From the NCBI GenBank assembly GCA_039924845.1, contig JBDTAC010000054.1, positions 1-41,307 of the forward strand: 41,307 nt of DNA, written 5' to 3'. The notes under the pieces are model-generated. The model made no database searches. It saw nothing but the letters and a program-made list of their open reading frames with translations, and was not told the DNA's origin. Of the stretch, positions 1-8,702 are shown piece by piece (position 1 is the stretch's first letter; each line of letters begins with the position of its first letter). The translations under genes and the position numbers were made by a program. The stretch is from Bacteroidia bacterium. GTDB taxonomy: Bacteria; Bacteroidota; Bacteroidia; DATLTG01.

Positions 1-2968
1 CCGAATAAGTACCTGGAGCTAAACCAGTAGCCGTTGCTGTTGTTTGTCCTGTCGGTGTCCACAAATAGGTATAGGCTCCTGTTCCGCCTGCTGCATTCAC
101 CGTGATGCTACCATTGCTCATCCCAAAGCAACTTACATTTGTTACTGTTGTGATTGTTGATGACGGACCTCCTGAATTTGGAACAATCGCAGTTGCTGTT
201 TGTGTACAGCCGTTTGCATCAGTTACTGTTACCGTATAGGTTGCATTGATAATGTTTGCATTGTTGGCTGTCGTTATTCCATTCGACCAAGAATAATTAT
301 AAGCGCCAATCCCTCCTGTGGCACTTGCACTTGCATCGCCGTCTGCTTGTCCACAATGCGCGGTGGTTGTTGTAGTGGTTAATACAATTGTCGTTGGTTG
401 ATTAATTGTAAATGTTTTACTAATGCTACATCCATTGGCATCATTCACCGTTACTGCATAAGTTCCTGCTGCCAATGCTGTGGCAGTTCCTGTACTACTT
501 ACGTTTGGTGTCCATATATAAGTGTACGCTCCTGTACCACCTGTTACATTGATAGTTGCAGCCCCATTATTGCCTCCGTTACACAATTCGTTTACATAGT
601 TTGTTGTCGTATCTAATTTAGTAGGCTGAGTGATAACTGTGGTTACTGTTGCTGTACATCCGCTAGCATCTGTTACAGTTACTGTATAGTTTCCTGCTGC
701 TAACCCTGTTGCTGTTGCGGTGGATTGTCCTCCTGTCCATGAGTAGGTATATGGATTTGTTCCGCTGGATGCAGTTACTGTGGCGCTGCCATTATTACCT
801 GCAAAACAGGAAGTATTTGTTGCTGTTCCCATCGTCGCATTTACGCCAGGTGTATTGTTGATAACCACCGTCGTAGGATATTTACATCCATTAGCATCTG
901 TTATCGTTACGCTATAGGTACCAGCCGGCTGCCCTGTTATTGTTGAGGTAGTTTGTCCTCCAGCCCAAGAATACGTATAAGCCGGCGCCCCGCCTGTTAC
1001 TCCCGTTACTGTCGCTGTTCCATTAGTATTACCGCAAGTTGAATTCGTTGAAGTTAGTGCAGCAGAGGTAATGCCTCCTGAATTTGGAACAAGCGCGGTT
1101 GCTGTTTGCGTGCAACCATTGCCATCTGTTACTGTGACTGTGTATGTTCCAGATACTATATTGGCATTGCTGGCTATAGTAACCCCATTCGACCACGAAT
1201 ATGTATAAACTCCTGTTCCTCCTGTAGCACTCACACTTGCACCACCATCCGCTTGCCCACAATGAGCTGTCGTTGTTGTAGTAGTTAAGGTGATTGCTGC
1301 TGGTTGAGTAATATTAACAGTAGTAGTGGTCGTACAACCATTTGCATCCTTTACAGTAACAGTATAACTTGTAGTAGCTAATCCAGTAGCGGTTTGCGTT
1401 GTTTGCCCAGACGGATTCCAAGAATACGTGTAAAGACCAGTACCGCCAGCTGCAGTCACTTTTGCCGTACCATTGCTGCCTCCACTGCATGAAACAGCAG
1501 TATTTGTTGTTGTTGCAGAAAGTACAGTGGGTTGAGTGGGCGTAACAGCAACACTTGCCGTGCACCCATTTGCATCTTTTACTGTAACAGTATAGCTTGC
1601 TGCTGATAAACCAGTAGCTGTTTGTGTAGTTTGCCCAGATGAATTCCAAGAATACGTATAAGGACCTGTTCCTCCAGCAGGAGTTGCCGTTGCTGTACCG
1701 TTATTACCTCCGTTACAAGATATAGGTGTAAATGTAGCAGTAGCCGTAATACCTCCGCTACTTGCTACAATAACAGTACTTGTAGCCGTGTTACACCCAC
1801 TGGCATCTTTTACCGTAACAGTATAGCTGCCTGCACTTAATCCAGTTGCAGTAGCTGTTGTTTGCCCTCCAGGAGACCACGAATAAGTATAGGGAGCGGT
1901 ACCACCCGCAGCAGATACAGTGGCAGTTCCATTTGAATTTCCACAAGATGCAGGAGTGGACGACATTGTTAGCGTCAGAGTAGGAGTAGTACAAACTACA
2001 CAAGTTGTTTGGTAATATAACCCCACTAAAGCCCAAGCATAGCAATCGCCTGGATCTGCGGTAGAAAAAGGAGAGGTAGTTTGCCCCGAAGTAACCGTTG
2101 TTGCAGCGTTATCAAAATTAAAAAAATTATTTCCGTAAGTTGCTGTATTCCCGTTTAGAGTAGAAGTATGAGTTCCTCCATTCACATTATCTTGCATATC
2201 TGATGTAACAACGAAGGCTGAAGCTGTGGCAGAGGCAGCACAAGCTGTGAAGCCTCCAAGCGTATAGGCATTGTCCGGTCCACCTGAATTTACTAGACAT
2301 CCATCAGCAATTACCATTGTTCCTTGATATGGAGCGGCTGTATTTTTATAAATAATTATTAATGCAGCACCGTCAATCTCCGAACTCGCATTTGCAAAGC
2401 CAGTTATATTAATGCCATAATTACCATTTCCGCTAATTGCAGCAGTAACATCCGCACGATAAGTAGCAGTACCAGTTTCTCCCCAGCATTTACTGGGTCC
2501 TGTACCAATGATTGTGGATGCATAAGTAGCGGTAGCAGGAGCAGGATTGGTAAATTTGATCGTAGAAGCTGGTGCAGCCCCTTCTGTGTACGAAGCAATA
2601 TACCACAAATAAGCTTTGTCAATTACCGTACAACCAGCAGGAATTCCACTAATTGCAATGGTGGCAGGATTTCCAGAGCCAGCAGGAGTTGCATACCTTT
2701 GTGTGATTTTCACACTTCCATAAACATAATTTAATCCGCAAGCAGTATTATCGTAAATGTTTCCAAGAGCATTGTTCCCATCTAAGGGAGTTGGAGGATG
2801 TGAAATCATCTTCTGCTGACCATAATTACAATAGGCGCAAGTTCCCAAAAGGGATTTATCATTTGAATTTACTGTTTTAGTGACACTTTTATTTTGAGCA
2901 TCAGTTGCTTTTGGAAAGATAAAAAGGCAAAACAATAGGAAGAAGAAAATGAAGTAGCGCTGTTTCAT
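1..2968 (-). CDS. Giant secreted SprB-repeat protein, 3' end off the window
   Basis: The frame is open from the ATG at 2968 to the left edge, 989 codons with no stop. Residues 1-25 are a signal peptide ending near KATDAQ. Residues about 26-325 form a domain I do not recognise, with Cys pairs near the start (GTCAYCNYG). From about residue 330, nine tandem units of about 72-76 residues follow, the last one cut. Each contains C-x-G-x-x-(N/D)-G-x-A, then Y-T-Y-x-W, then Y-x-V-T-V-x-D-x-N-G-C. This is the SprB repeat known from gliding-motility adhesins and other large type IX-secreted surface proteins of Bacteroidota. A C-terminal sorting domain would be expected but lies outside. Units 4 and 8 (HCGQADG) are nearly identical, so the array has a higher-order period of four units (906 bp). 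A surface adhesin role is inferred. No good -7 box was seen; TAGCTTTTG upstream has one extra base. Confidence 0.85.
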   Translation of the reverse strand, partial: MKQRYFIFFFLLFCLFIFPKATDAQNKSVTKTVNSNDKSLLGTCAYCNYGQQKMISHPPTPLDGNNALGNIYDNTACGLNYVYGSVKITQRYATPAGSGNPATIAISGIPAGCTVIDKAYLWYIASYTEGAAPASTIKFTNPAPATATYASTIIGTGPSKCWGETGTATYRADVTAAISGNGNYGINITGFANASSEIDGAALIIIYKNTAAPYQGTMVIADGCLVNSGGPDNAYTLGGFTACAASATASAFVVTSDMQDNVNGGTHTSTLNGNTATYGNNFFNFDNAATTVTSGQTTSPFSTADPGDCYAWALVGLYYQTTCVVCTTPTLTLTMSSTPASCGNSNGTATVSAAGGTAPYTYSWSPGGQTTATATGLSAGSYTVTVKDASGCNTATSTVIVASSGGITATATFTPISCNGGNNGTATATPAGGTGPYTYSWNSSGQTTQTATGLSAASYTVTVKDANGCTASVAVTPTQPTVLSATTTNTAVSCSGGSNGTAKVTAAGGTGLYTYSWNPSGQTTQTATGLATTSYTVTVKDANGCTTTTTVNITQPAAITLTTTTTTAHCGQADGGASVSATGGTGVYTYSWSNGVTIASNANIVSGTYTVTVTDGNGCTQTATALVPNSGGITSAALTSTNSTCGNTNGTATVTGVTGGAPAYTYSWAGGQTTSTITGQPAGTYSVTITDANGCKYPTTVVINNTPGVNATMGTATNTSCFAGNNGSATVTASSGTNPYTYSWTGGQSTATATGLAAGNYTVTVTDASGCTATVTTVITQPTKLDTTTNYVNELCNGGNNGAATINVTGGTGAYTYIWTPNVSSTGTATALAAGTYAVTVNDANGCSISKTFTINQPTTIVLTTTTTTAHCGQADGDASASATGGIGAYNYSWSNGITTANNANIINATYTVTVTDANGCTQTATAIVPNSGGPSSTITTVTNVSCFGMSNGSITVNAAGGTGAYTYLWTPTGQTTATATGLAPGTYS

Positions 2969-3109
2969 CTGTAATGGGTTAAAAATCAAAAGCTAAATAA
3001 AGTATAAAAAAACCTATAAACAAGTGTTTGTACGTTTTTTTTCAAAAAAGGTTAGGTGTTTTTATGAACAAAAAAGATACGTTTTAAACAAGATGCAAAA
3101 AGGACATCT

Positions 3110-3129
3110 GAAAAATTATTTTTTTGAAG
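3110..3129. repeat. Dispersed AT palindrome copy
   Basis: An exact copy of the consensus GAAAAATTATTTTTTTGAAG. It lies 23 bases past the stop of the TPR-SpoIIE gene and is followed by a T-rich run, in the gap before the SprB-repeat gene. Confidence 0.75.
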
Positions 3130-3151
3130 CATTTTTTTCACTGAAATAAAT

Positions 3152-5167
3152 TTACACTCTCACGCCCATTACCAAAATATCGTCGGTCTGTTCAATCTCT
3201 TTGCGGTAATTGGAAATGAATTTATTTAATTCATTTCCTTTGTCTTCCAAATTTTTATTTTGAATGGAAAGTATTAATTCTTTGAAGCGTTTTCTGGTTA
3301 ATTTTTTTTCGCCTTGTCCACCGAATTGATCCGCAAATCCATCACTGAAAACATAAATGGTATCGCCTTTCTCTAAATTAAATTCGTGATTGGTAAACGG
3401 CTTGTGTGTTTCACTATTTCCCACCGATTGTTTATCTGCTTTTGTTTCTTGCAATTCTCCGTTTTTCAAAATCCACAGCGGACTATTAGCTCCCGACCAT
3501 TGCAATTTTGCACCATTTTCTGTTTGTTCCAAAACACAAAGTGAAATATCCATTCCGTCTTTTATTTCATCTTCACTTTTCGAAAAATTTTCGATAATAA
3601 GCTGTGCCGTTTTATCTAAAATAGCAGCGGGTTTTGTCAAACCAAATTCGCGCACTGCTCTGTTTAAAGCATTGTGACAAACTACACTTACCATCGCTCC
3701 AGGAACTCCGTGTCCGGTGCAATCGCAGGCTGCGAAAAGAATTTTTTTGTCCACATTTTCCATCCAATAAAAATCGCCTGCAACAATATCTTTTGGTTTG
3801 TAAACAATAAAAGAATCGCGCAAATAATTTTTCACAATTCGCTGTGGCGGAAGAATGGCAGTTTGTATTCGCAAAGCATAATTAATGCTACTCGTTATTT
3901 CTTTGTTTTTTTCTTCTACAACTATTTTTTGTTTTTCGATTACACTGTTTTTTTCTTCGAGTAAGGTATTTGCTTTTCGTTTGTTCGTATAGGCTCGCAG
4001 CGAAATCCCAGCTACAATTAACATCAATACAAAACCAATAATACCGCCATACGTATATGTTTTTTGTTGTTTAATTTGTTGCGTGTGTTTTAATTCTTGC
4101 TGCATAATTTGTGCTGTATTTTTGATACTATCAGCTGTTGTTTTAATGTCGAAATCAAATTGCATTTGTGATTGAATTATTTTTTTTGTGTTGGCTTCGT
4201 TTATTAAACTATCGCGATAAGCAATAAATAATTTATGATTTTTATATGCCTCTTTCCAATTGGCTGTTGCACTGTCTAAAATAGTTAAACTATTGTAACT
4301 GTTCTTAATAAACTCATTGTTCCGTATTTCTGTTGAGATTAAAAATGCTTTCTCTATATATTTTTTTGCTTCGGTGTATTTTTTTGATTGAGTATTCAAA
4401 TCGCCAATACAAACACAGCAATTTGTCATCCCGAATTTATCTCCAATAGTTGTGGATATTTCCAGTGCCGTTAAGTAATTCTTCAATGCTTCGGGAAAAT
4501 TATGTTGGAAGAAATAACTATTTCCGATATTCAAATGGCAAGTTGCAACTCCTCTTTTATATCCGATTACTTCGTCTATTTTGAGAGCAGCAAAATAATT
4601 TTTTAATGCGTTAGAAATATTTCCTTCGTAATAATAAATAGATCCAATGCTACTATAGCAAGACCCGATTCCATGTTTATCTTGGATGGTTTTTGATATT
4701 TCCAAGGCATTAAAATAATTTTCTAATGCTTTCGAATAGTTATTTTGAAGAGAATAAATATTTCCGATGCCGATATAACAATTTTCGATTCTATTTTTAT
4801 TCCCGATGGTTTTAGCCCTTCCCAGCGCAGCAAAGTAATTTTTTAATGCTTCTGGATAATTGCCTTCTAACCAATAAATATTCCCTATGTTTTCGTAACT
4901 CTCTGCAAGTCCCCTTTGATAGTTAATTTTTTCAGCAAGAATCTTTTCCTCGTGAACATAATCCAGCGCAGTATCATATTCCGCCGCTAAATAGAATCGT
5001 CTAGCGAGAAGATTTAAAGTATTTACTTTATTCGTATCTGCATTTTCCTTTTTTAAAACTGCTTGAAGTGAATCAACAATTTTATTTTGTGTGAATGTTT
5101 GTTGAGTAAGGAATATAAAAAATAGGAAAACGAAAAAATATTTTTTCAGGATTAAATTTTTGTTCAA
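3152..5167 (-). CDS. TPR-SpoIIE (PP2C) family protein phosphatase
   Basis: A 671-residue Ser/Thr phosphatase of the RsbU/SpoIIE type with an N-terminal sensor half. Residues 1-27 look like a signal peptide or anchor. About 50-330 hold TPR units with a strict 40-residue period (IGNIYxxxxNYxxALxNYFxAL). A membrane span lies at about 372-393 and a short coiled coil at 395-425. The catalytic domain (about 430-671) shows GDFYW, CDCTGHGVPGA, SDGFADQFGG and a final DDI, the metal-binding aspartates of PP2C enzymes. The TPR half should face the periplasm and the phosphatase the cytoplasm. It is the last gene of a four-gene operon and lies 59 bases after a second SpoIIE gene. The family usually dephosphorylates anti-anti-sigma (STAS) proteins. 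No STAS or anti-sigma gene is in this window, so the target is unknown. Confidence 0.9.
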   Translation of the reverse strand: MNKNLILKKYFFVFLFFIFLTQQTFTQNKIVDSLQAVLKKENADTNKVNTLNLLARRFYLAAEYDTALDYVHEEKILAEKINYQRGLAESYENIGNIYWLEGNYPEALKNYFAALGRAKTIGNKNRIENCYIGIGNIYSLQNNYSKALENYFNALEISKTIQDKHGIGSCYSSIGSIYYYEGNISNALKNYFAALKIDEVIGYKRGVATCHLNIGNSYFFQHNFPEALKNYLTALEISTTIGDKFGMTNCCVCIGDLNTQSKKYTEAKKYIEKAFLISTEIRNNEFIKNSYNSLTILDSATANWKEAYKNHKLFIAYRDSLINEANTKKIIQSQMQFDFDIKTTADSIKNTAQIMQQELKHTQQIKQQKTYTYGGIIGFVLMLIVAGISLRAYTNKRKANTLLEEKNSVIEKQKIVVEEKNKEITSSINYALRIQTAILPPQRIVKNYLRDSFIVYKPKDIVAGDFYWMENVDKKILFAACDCTGHGVPGAMVSVVCHNALNRAVREFGLTKPAAILDKTAQLIIENFSKSEDEIKDGMDISLCVLEQTENGAKLQWSGANSPLWILKNGELQETKADKQSVGNSETHKPFTNHEFNLEKGDTIYVFSDGFADQFGGQGEKKLTRKRFKELILSIQNKNLEDKGNELNKFISNYRKEIEQTDDILVMGVRV

Positions 5168-5180
5168 TGTATTTTTCGGT

Positions 5181-5202
5181 TTGAAAAATTATTTTTTTGA
5201 AG
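5181..5202. repeat. Dispersed AT palindrome copy
   Basis: A full copy (TTGAAAAATTATTTTTTTGA plus AG) followed by TGC and a T-run, in the 59-base gap between the two SpoIIE genes. The AAGTGCTTTT flank recurs as AAGCACTT beside other copies. Confidence 0.75.
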
Positions 5203-5226
5203 TGCTTTTTTTTCTTGAAATAAAAT

Positions 5227-7017
5227 TTACACTTTTATGCCAATCACCATGATATCATCCACTTGTTCATGATTTCCGCGCCACTCTTCAATGGTTTTAT
5301 TGAGCAAATGTTTTTGTTCTTGAATGGGATGCTGATGAATATTAAAAATCAATTGTCGGAAATTATTCACCATAAATTTTTTTCCGTTTACGCCACCAAA
5401 TTGATCGGCATAACCGTCTGAAAAAATATAAATACAATCTCCTTTTTCTAATTTTATCGTGTGGTTGGTATAATGTTTTTCCACATCGCTTGCATAATAA
5501 CCAATCGGAAATTTATCGGCTTTTGTTTGTATCAATTCATTGTTTCGAATAATATACAAGGGATTGTAAGCTCCGGCATATTGCAATTCCATTTTTTTAT
5601 AATTGATGGCGCACAAAGCCAAGTCCATTCCGTCTTTTGCGCTATCACCTTCTATACCTTGATGCAAAGTTTCACGAACACCTTCGCTTAACTTATCTAA
5701 GATTTTTCCAGGCTCAACTTCATCCGTACTATTTACTGCGTGTTTTAAAATATTGTACGCTACAATCGACATAAATGCTCCGGGAACTCCGTGTCCAGTG
5801 CAATCTACCGCAGAAAATAAAACCCAATCTCCTTTTTGTTGCATCCAATAAAAATCACCGCTTACAATGTCTTTTGGTTTATAAAGCACAAACGAATTCG
5901 GCAACATTTCAGCCATTATTTTATCTGGAGGCAAAATAGATTCTTGTATGCGTTTTGCATAGCGAATACTGTCCGTTACATGTTTGTAAAGGATTTCTAA
6001 TTTTTGACTTTGTAGTTCAATTTCTTCTTTTTGACGTACTACTTCTTCTGTACGCTCTACTACTTTTGCTTCCAAAACACGTTCGTTTTCTCTCAATTCA
6101 ACACGCATTTTTAAAAGTGCTTGTCCGAGTGTATCTTCTTCGCTCAAAGGTTTGTAATACGATTCGAAATTTCCCGTTCCTACTTCATTCGCAAATTCCG
6201 TCGTGCTTTTTAAACCTTCAATCAACCCATTTAAAGCGGTAGACATTTCTCCGATTTCGTCGTTTCTATCTTTGATACGCTCCTTCGGTAAAACACCAAT
6301 TCCCATGGAAAGCAACATTTTTTTCAGCTGGGTAACTGGGCGAACAATGGTTCGAATGGTAAAAAATGCAATTAAAATTCCGCCCAATAAAAGTGCTATT
6401 CCGAGTCCGCGTACTACAAATTGTAAGAAACTAAATGAATCCAGCATTTGATTGGTAACCATCGTGGCGTTGCTGCGTTGTTCTGTAATTAATTTGGAGA
6501 GATTATCTAAAATTAATTTTGTTTGCTGATCCACTTCTCCATTTTCTACTTGCGGACGAATCAAAAATAAAATAGAAGGATCTTCGTAACTCGAAAAAGA
6601 ATTAAGTTGCTTCATAATATCTTTATCGGTAGAAAACAACTTATCTATCAAACTGAAAATAGATTCAATGTCATTTTTTTCCTCTACATTATTCCATTTT
6701 GCTTCGTATTGTTGAATCTGCATTTTCAAATCGGGATACTCTTCATTGACAAGTGTTCGGAGTCTCTTTTTATCTGGCGTATCGTCAGTACTTTGGATAA
6801 AAACCCAATTTGTAATCAGCATTTTCGAGCGTACTATCAGTAAATTCAATTCTTCTAATTTACTTACCGATGGCGTATAAATATCTGTTACTTCATCTGT
6901 TTTCCTACGACTATCATTGAGTGTAAATTGCGTAAGAATAAAAGCTAAAAGGGTTAAGAAAATAAGCACGCCGAAGCCAGTTCCTATTTTTTTTCCTATC
7001 GAAAATTTTATTTTCAT
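5227..7017 (-). CDS. HAMP-SpoIIE (PP2C) family protein phosphatase
   Basis: A 596-residue membrane phosphatase. A first span (about 12-31) and a second (about 199-222) bracket a periplasmic helical bundle like the four-helix sensors of chemoreceptors. A HAMP-like linker follows (RPVTQLKKML, then NDEIGEMSTALNGL), then a long coiled coil (about 305-345) and the SpoIIE catalytic domain. That domain shows GDFYW, VDCTGHGVPGAF, SDGYADQFGG and a terminal DDI, so the metal ligands are intact. It closely resembles the phosphatase domain of the downstream gene, including the YAxRIQxxILPP lead-in, so the two domains are probably paralogous. It starts 13 bases after the stop of the TPR gene upstream in the operon. 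The likely role is to turn a periplasmic signal into dephosphorylation of a cytoplasmic regulator; neither signal nor target is visible. Confidence 0.9.
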   Translation of the reverse strand: MKIKFSIGKKIGTGFGVLIFLTLLAFILTQFTLNDSRRKTDEVTDIYTPSVSKLEELNLLIVRSKMLITNWVFIQSTDDTPDKKRLRTLVNEEYPDLKMQIQQYEAKWNNVEEKNDIESIFSLIDKLFSTDKDIMKQLNSFSSYEDPSILFLIRPQVENGEVDQQTKLILDNLSKLITEQRSNATMVTNQMLDSFSFLQFVVRGLGIALLLGGILIAFFTIRTIVRPVTQLKKMLLSMGIGVLPKERIKDRNDEIGEMSTALNGLIEGLKSTTEFANEVGTGNFESYYKPLSEEDTLGQALLKMRVELRENERVLEAKVVERTEEVVRQKEEIELQSQKLEILYKHVTDSIRYAKRIQESILPPDKIMAEMLPNSFVLYKPKDIVSGDFYWMQQKGDWVLFSAVDCTGHGVPGAFMSIVAYNILKHAVNSTDEVEPGKILDKLSEGVRETLHQGIEGDSAKDGMDLALCAINYKKMELQYAGAYNPLYIIRNNELIQTKADKFPIGYYASDVEKHYTNHTIKLEKGDCIYIFSDGYADQFGGVNGKKFMVNNFRQLIFNIHQHPIQEQKHLLNKTIEEWRGNHEQVDDIMVIGIKV

Positions 7018-7030
7018 CGCGTCAAAAAAA

Positions 7031-7945
7031 TTAATTTGTTTTGTTTAATTTTTCGAGCTTTTCTTTGAATTCATTGGATTTCCTCACATCGTGCAAACTA
7101 AAATAAATTCCAGAAAGTCCTTCAATGGTTTCTTTTCTGTCAGGTTTTAACTGATAGGCTTTTTCCATAAACGGCAAAGATTGTTTGAAAAGCGCGACCG
7201 ATTTATCTTGCATTTGATCCATCGCTACCATGTCCACATTAAAATCCATACTCGACATCATATCTACTGCTTCGTTGAAATATGAAATTCCCATGTTATA
7301 ATTGGCGCTGTAGTTATTGGAATCAATTGCCAACACCGAAAAATAATTTTTTCGAACGAGATCCAAATAGGAAGTATTTCCTTTTTTATTCGACACATAT
7401 TTTTGCGAATAAACAGATGCCAAAGCCAAATCAAAATTCACATCTTCTTTGCTCGAATTAAAATTAGGATCAATAAAACGACTCGCTGTTTTATATTGGA
7501 GGTAATCCGCTATCGCCGTTTGATAATGAATTGTATCTAAGGAAGTAGCGGCATCGTTAAAAAATTTAGATGCTAAAAAATGAATGTTCGATGAATTATT
7601 ATCTCTGTTTTCTTTGCTCGTGTCTATGCGTAACGATGTTTCAAACGATTGCAGTGCTATCACGCGCGCAGGCGACTGTTTATTTCCAATTTCTTTTTCT
7701 TTATAAATTTCCTTGTATACGAAACCATTTACGTAATTGGCTTGCGCATCTTTCCGATTTGCGGAATCTTTCATGAGTCCGTCAATCACGATTTTTGCGC
7801 TGTCTATTTTTCCGGTTTGTAAATAATTCACTACATCCGAAAGCGTTTTTCCTGCTTGCGCAGAAACGCTCATCGCCAAAGCAACAAACAGAAATACCGC
7901 GAGTGTATTCTTTCTGTTAAAAGGATATGTGAACATTTTTCTCAT
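7031..7945 (-). CDS. Periplasmic TPR-containing protein
   Basis: A 304-residue protein with a signal peptide (residues about 1-30, ending VSAQA). The rest is helical, with TPR-like stretches, for example LAIDSNNYSANYNMGISYFNEAV and a C-terminal unit ending LEKLNKTN. No catalytic motif is visible. Its start overlaps the stop of the YfiR-like gene by four bases (ATGA), so the two are translationally coupled. Gene order suggests that it and the YfiR-like protein are the periplasmic input of the two SpoIIE phosphatases downstream. That link is inferred from context only. Confidence 0.8.
   Translation of the reverse strand: MRKMFTYPFNRKNTLAVFLFVALAMSVSAQAGKTLSDVVNYLQTGKIDSAKIVIDGLMKDSANRKDAQANYVNGFVYKEIYKEKEIGNKQSPARVIALQSFETSLRIDTSKENRDNNSSNIHFLASKFFNDAATSLDTIHYQTAIADYLQYKTASRFIDPNFNSSKEDVNFDLALASVYSQKYVSNKKGNTSYLDLVRKNYFSVLAIDSNNYSANYNMGISYFNEAVDMMSSMDFNVDMVAMDQMQDKSVALFKQSLPFMEKAYQLKPDRKETIEGLSGIYFSLHDVRKSNEFKEKLEKLNKTN
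7337..7358. repeat. Dispersed AT palindrome copy inside the TPR gene
   Basis: CGAAAAATAATTTTTTCGAA plus CG, a TAA-centred copy with CGAA flanks. On the coding strand it reads R-K-N-Y-F-S. Confidence 0.6.
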
Positions 7946-8460
7946 TCTACTAATATGGCTAAAGTGGCTAAATTAGAGCTAACCACCAATTTGCTTTTTT
8001 GTGCGTTATTTCTATTTAGTTCAAATTTTTGTCGATTGTCTTTTACTACGAAATTAATTGCAGCACCCAATTTTGTAGAACCAGGATCATCTGTAATAAT
8101 GAGTGTACTCGAAACTTTCAACTTCAATACTGCTTTTTTTATTTCCACGCTTTTATTGGATGGAATGTATAATATATTGCATTTCCCAATTTTATCTACC
8201 GATATAATATTGTTGATTTGAAATTTCTGACTTCCGGCAGTTTGACTGGCAGCCATTTTTGCCAATTCACTCAAAATGGTTGGAGAGCCACCTAACACAT
8301 CGATGACAAAATCACCTTGTCGGTAATTTTCGGGCCATTCGATGTAGCGACTAAAATTATAAATATAGCAAGCTTTAACATGCGCCACAGCCATTTCTGG
8401 CTGCACACCTTGAGCGGCAGTAAGTGCAATGAAAAAAAGAAATGCGATTAGTTTTTTCAT
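7942..8460 (-). CDS. YfiR-like (DUF4154) periplasmic protein
   Basis: A 172-residue exported protein; the signal peptide covers about residues 1-20. The mature part matches the YfiR/DUF4154 pattern: KACYIYNFSRYIEWP near the start, then F-V-I-D-V-L-G, K-C-N-I-L-Y-I in the middle, S-T-L-I-I-T-D-D-P-G, a GAAINFV stretch, and S-S-N-L-A-T-L-A near the end. In Pseudomonas, YfiR is a periplasmic repressor of the diguanylate cyclase YfiN. Here the partners are two SpoIIE phosphatases instead. It is the first gene of the operon, with a -7 box 46 bases upstream. The family call is by pattern recognition. Confidence 0.8.
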   Translation of the reverse strand: MKKLIAFLFFIALTAAQGVQPEMAVAHVKACYIYNFSRYIEWPENYRQGDFVIDVLGGSPTILSELAKMAASQTAGSQKFQINNIISVDKIGKCNILYIPSNKSVEIKKAVLKLKVSSTLIITDDPGSTKLGAAINFVVKDNRQKFELNRNNAQKSKLVVSSNLATLAILVE

Positions 8461-8506
8461 AAACGATTTATCTGCTCACCAACGAGCCAAATAAAAATTC
8501 TTAGCC

Positions 8507-8514
8507 CAAAAGTA
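8507..8514 (-). promoter_or_regulatory. Bacteroidota -7 box for the YfiR-SpoIIE operon
   Basis: TACTTTTG on the minus strand fits TAnnTTTG, the -7 element of the Bacteroidota primary sigma factor. It lies 46 bases before the ATG at 8460. Confidence 0.6.
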
Positions 8515-8598
8515 AAAAAATAATTCAGAAAGGAGCTTTTTCAGTTATTCAAAATATTTTTTGTTTAGTGTTCAATTTTAGAAGTCAAAAAAACAGGT

Positions 8599-8620
8599 TC
8601 GAAAAATTAATTTTGCGAGG
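8599..8620. repeat. Dispersed AT palindrome copy in a divergent intergenic region
   Basis: TCGAAAAATTAATTTTGCGA plus GG, a TTAA-centred variant. It lies between the two divergent promoters at 8507 and 8635, and its end overlaps the possible -33 TTTG of the kinase gene. Confidence 0.55.
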
Positions 8621-8634
8621 TGTTCTTTTTAGGA

Positions 8635-8642
8635 TACTTTTG
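8635..8642 (+). promoter_or_regulatory. Bacteroidota -7 box for the histidine kinase gene
   Basis: TACTTTTG at 8635-8642, with TTTG at about 8612-8615 nineteen bases upstream, matches the TTTG/TAnnTTTG promoter. The start codon is 60 bases downstream. Confidence 0.6.
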
Positions 8643-8702
8643 ATTCTCTTTTAAAACCGCATCGCCCAAAATAAAAAGAACGATTCTTTAAAAAATTCTC
8701 AC

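Noticed and set aside
1-2000. Tandem DNA repeats that could suggest a CRISPR or satellite array
   Set aside because: The period of about 227 bp is the SprB protein repeat, with codon-level variation and no short spacer/repeat alternation.
200-2622. Many short frames on both strands in the left 2.6 kb
   Set aside because: They are shadows of the SprB-repeat gene. The true frame runs open on the minus strand from 2968 to the edge, and its translation gives clear repeats.
4440-4860. AAATAATTTTTTAATGC strings like the dispersed motif within the TPR-SpoIIE gene
   Set aside because: They recur at exactly 120 bp because each TPR unit encodes A-L-K-N-Y-F, so protein repetition explains them. They are not counted as motif copies.
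8461-8702. A possible small RNA or riboswitch in the divergent gap
   Set aside because: Only two promoters and one palindrome copy are visible. No stable GC-bearing hairpin or known riboswitch core was seen.
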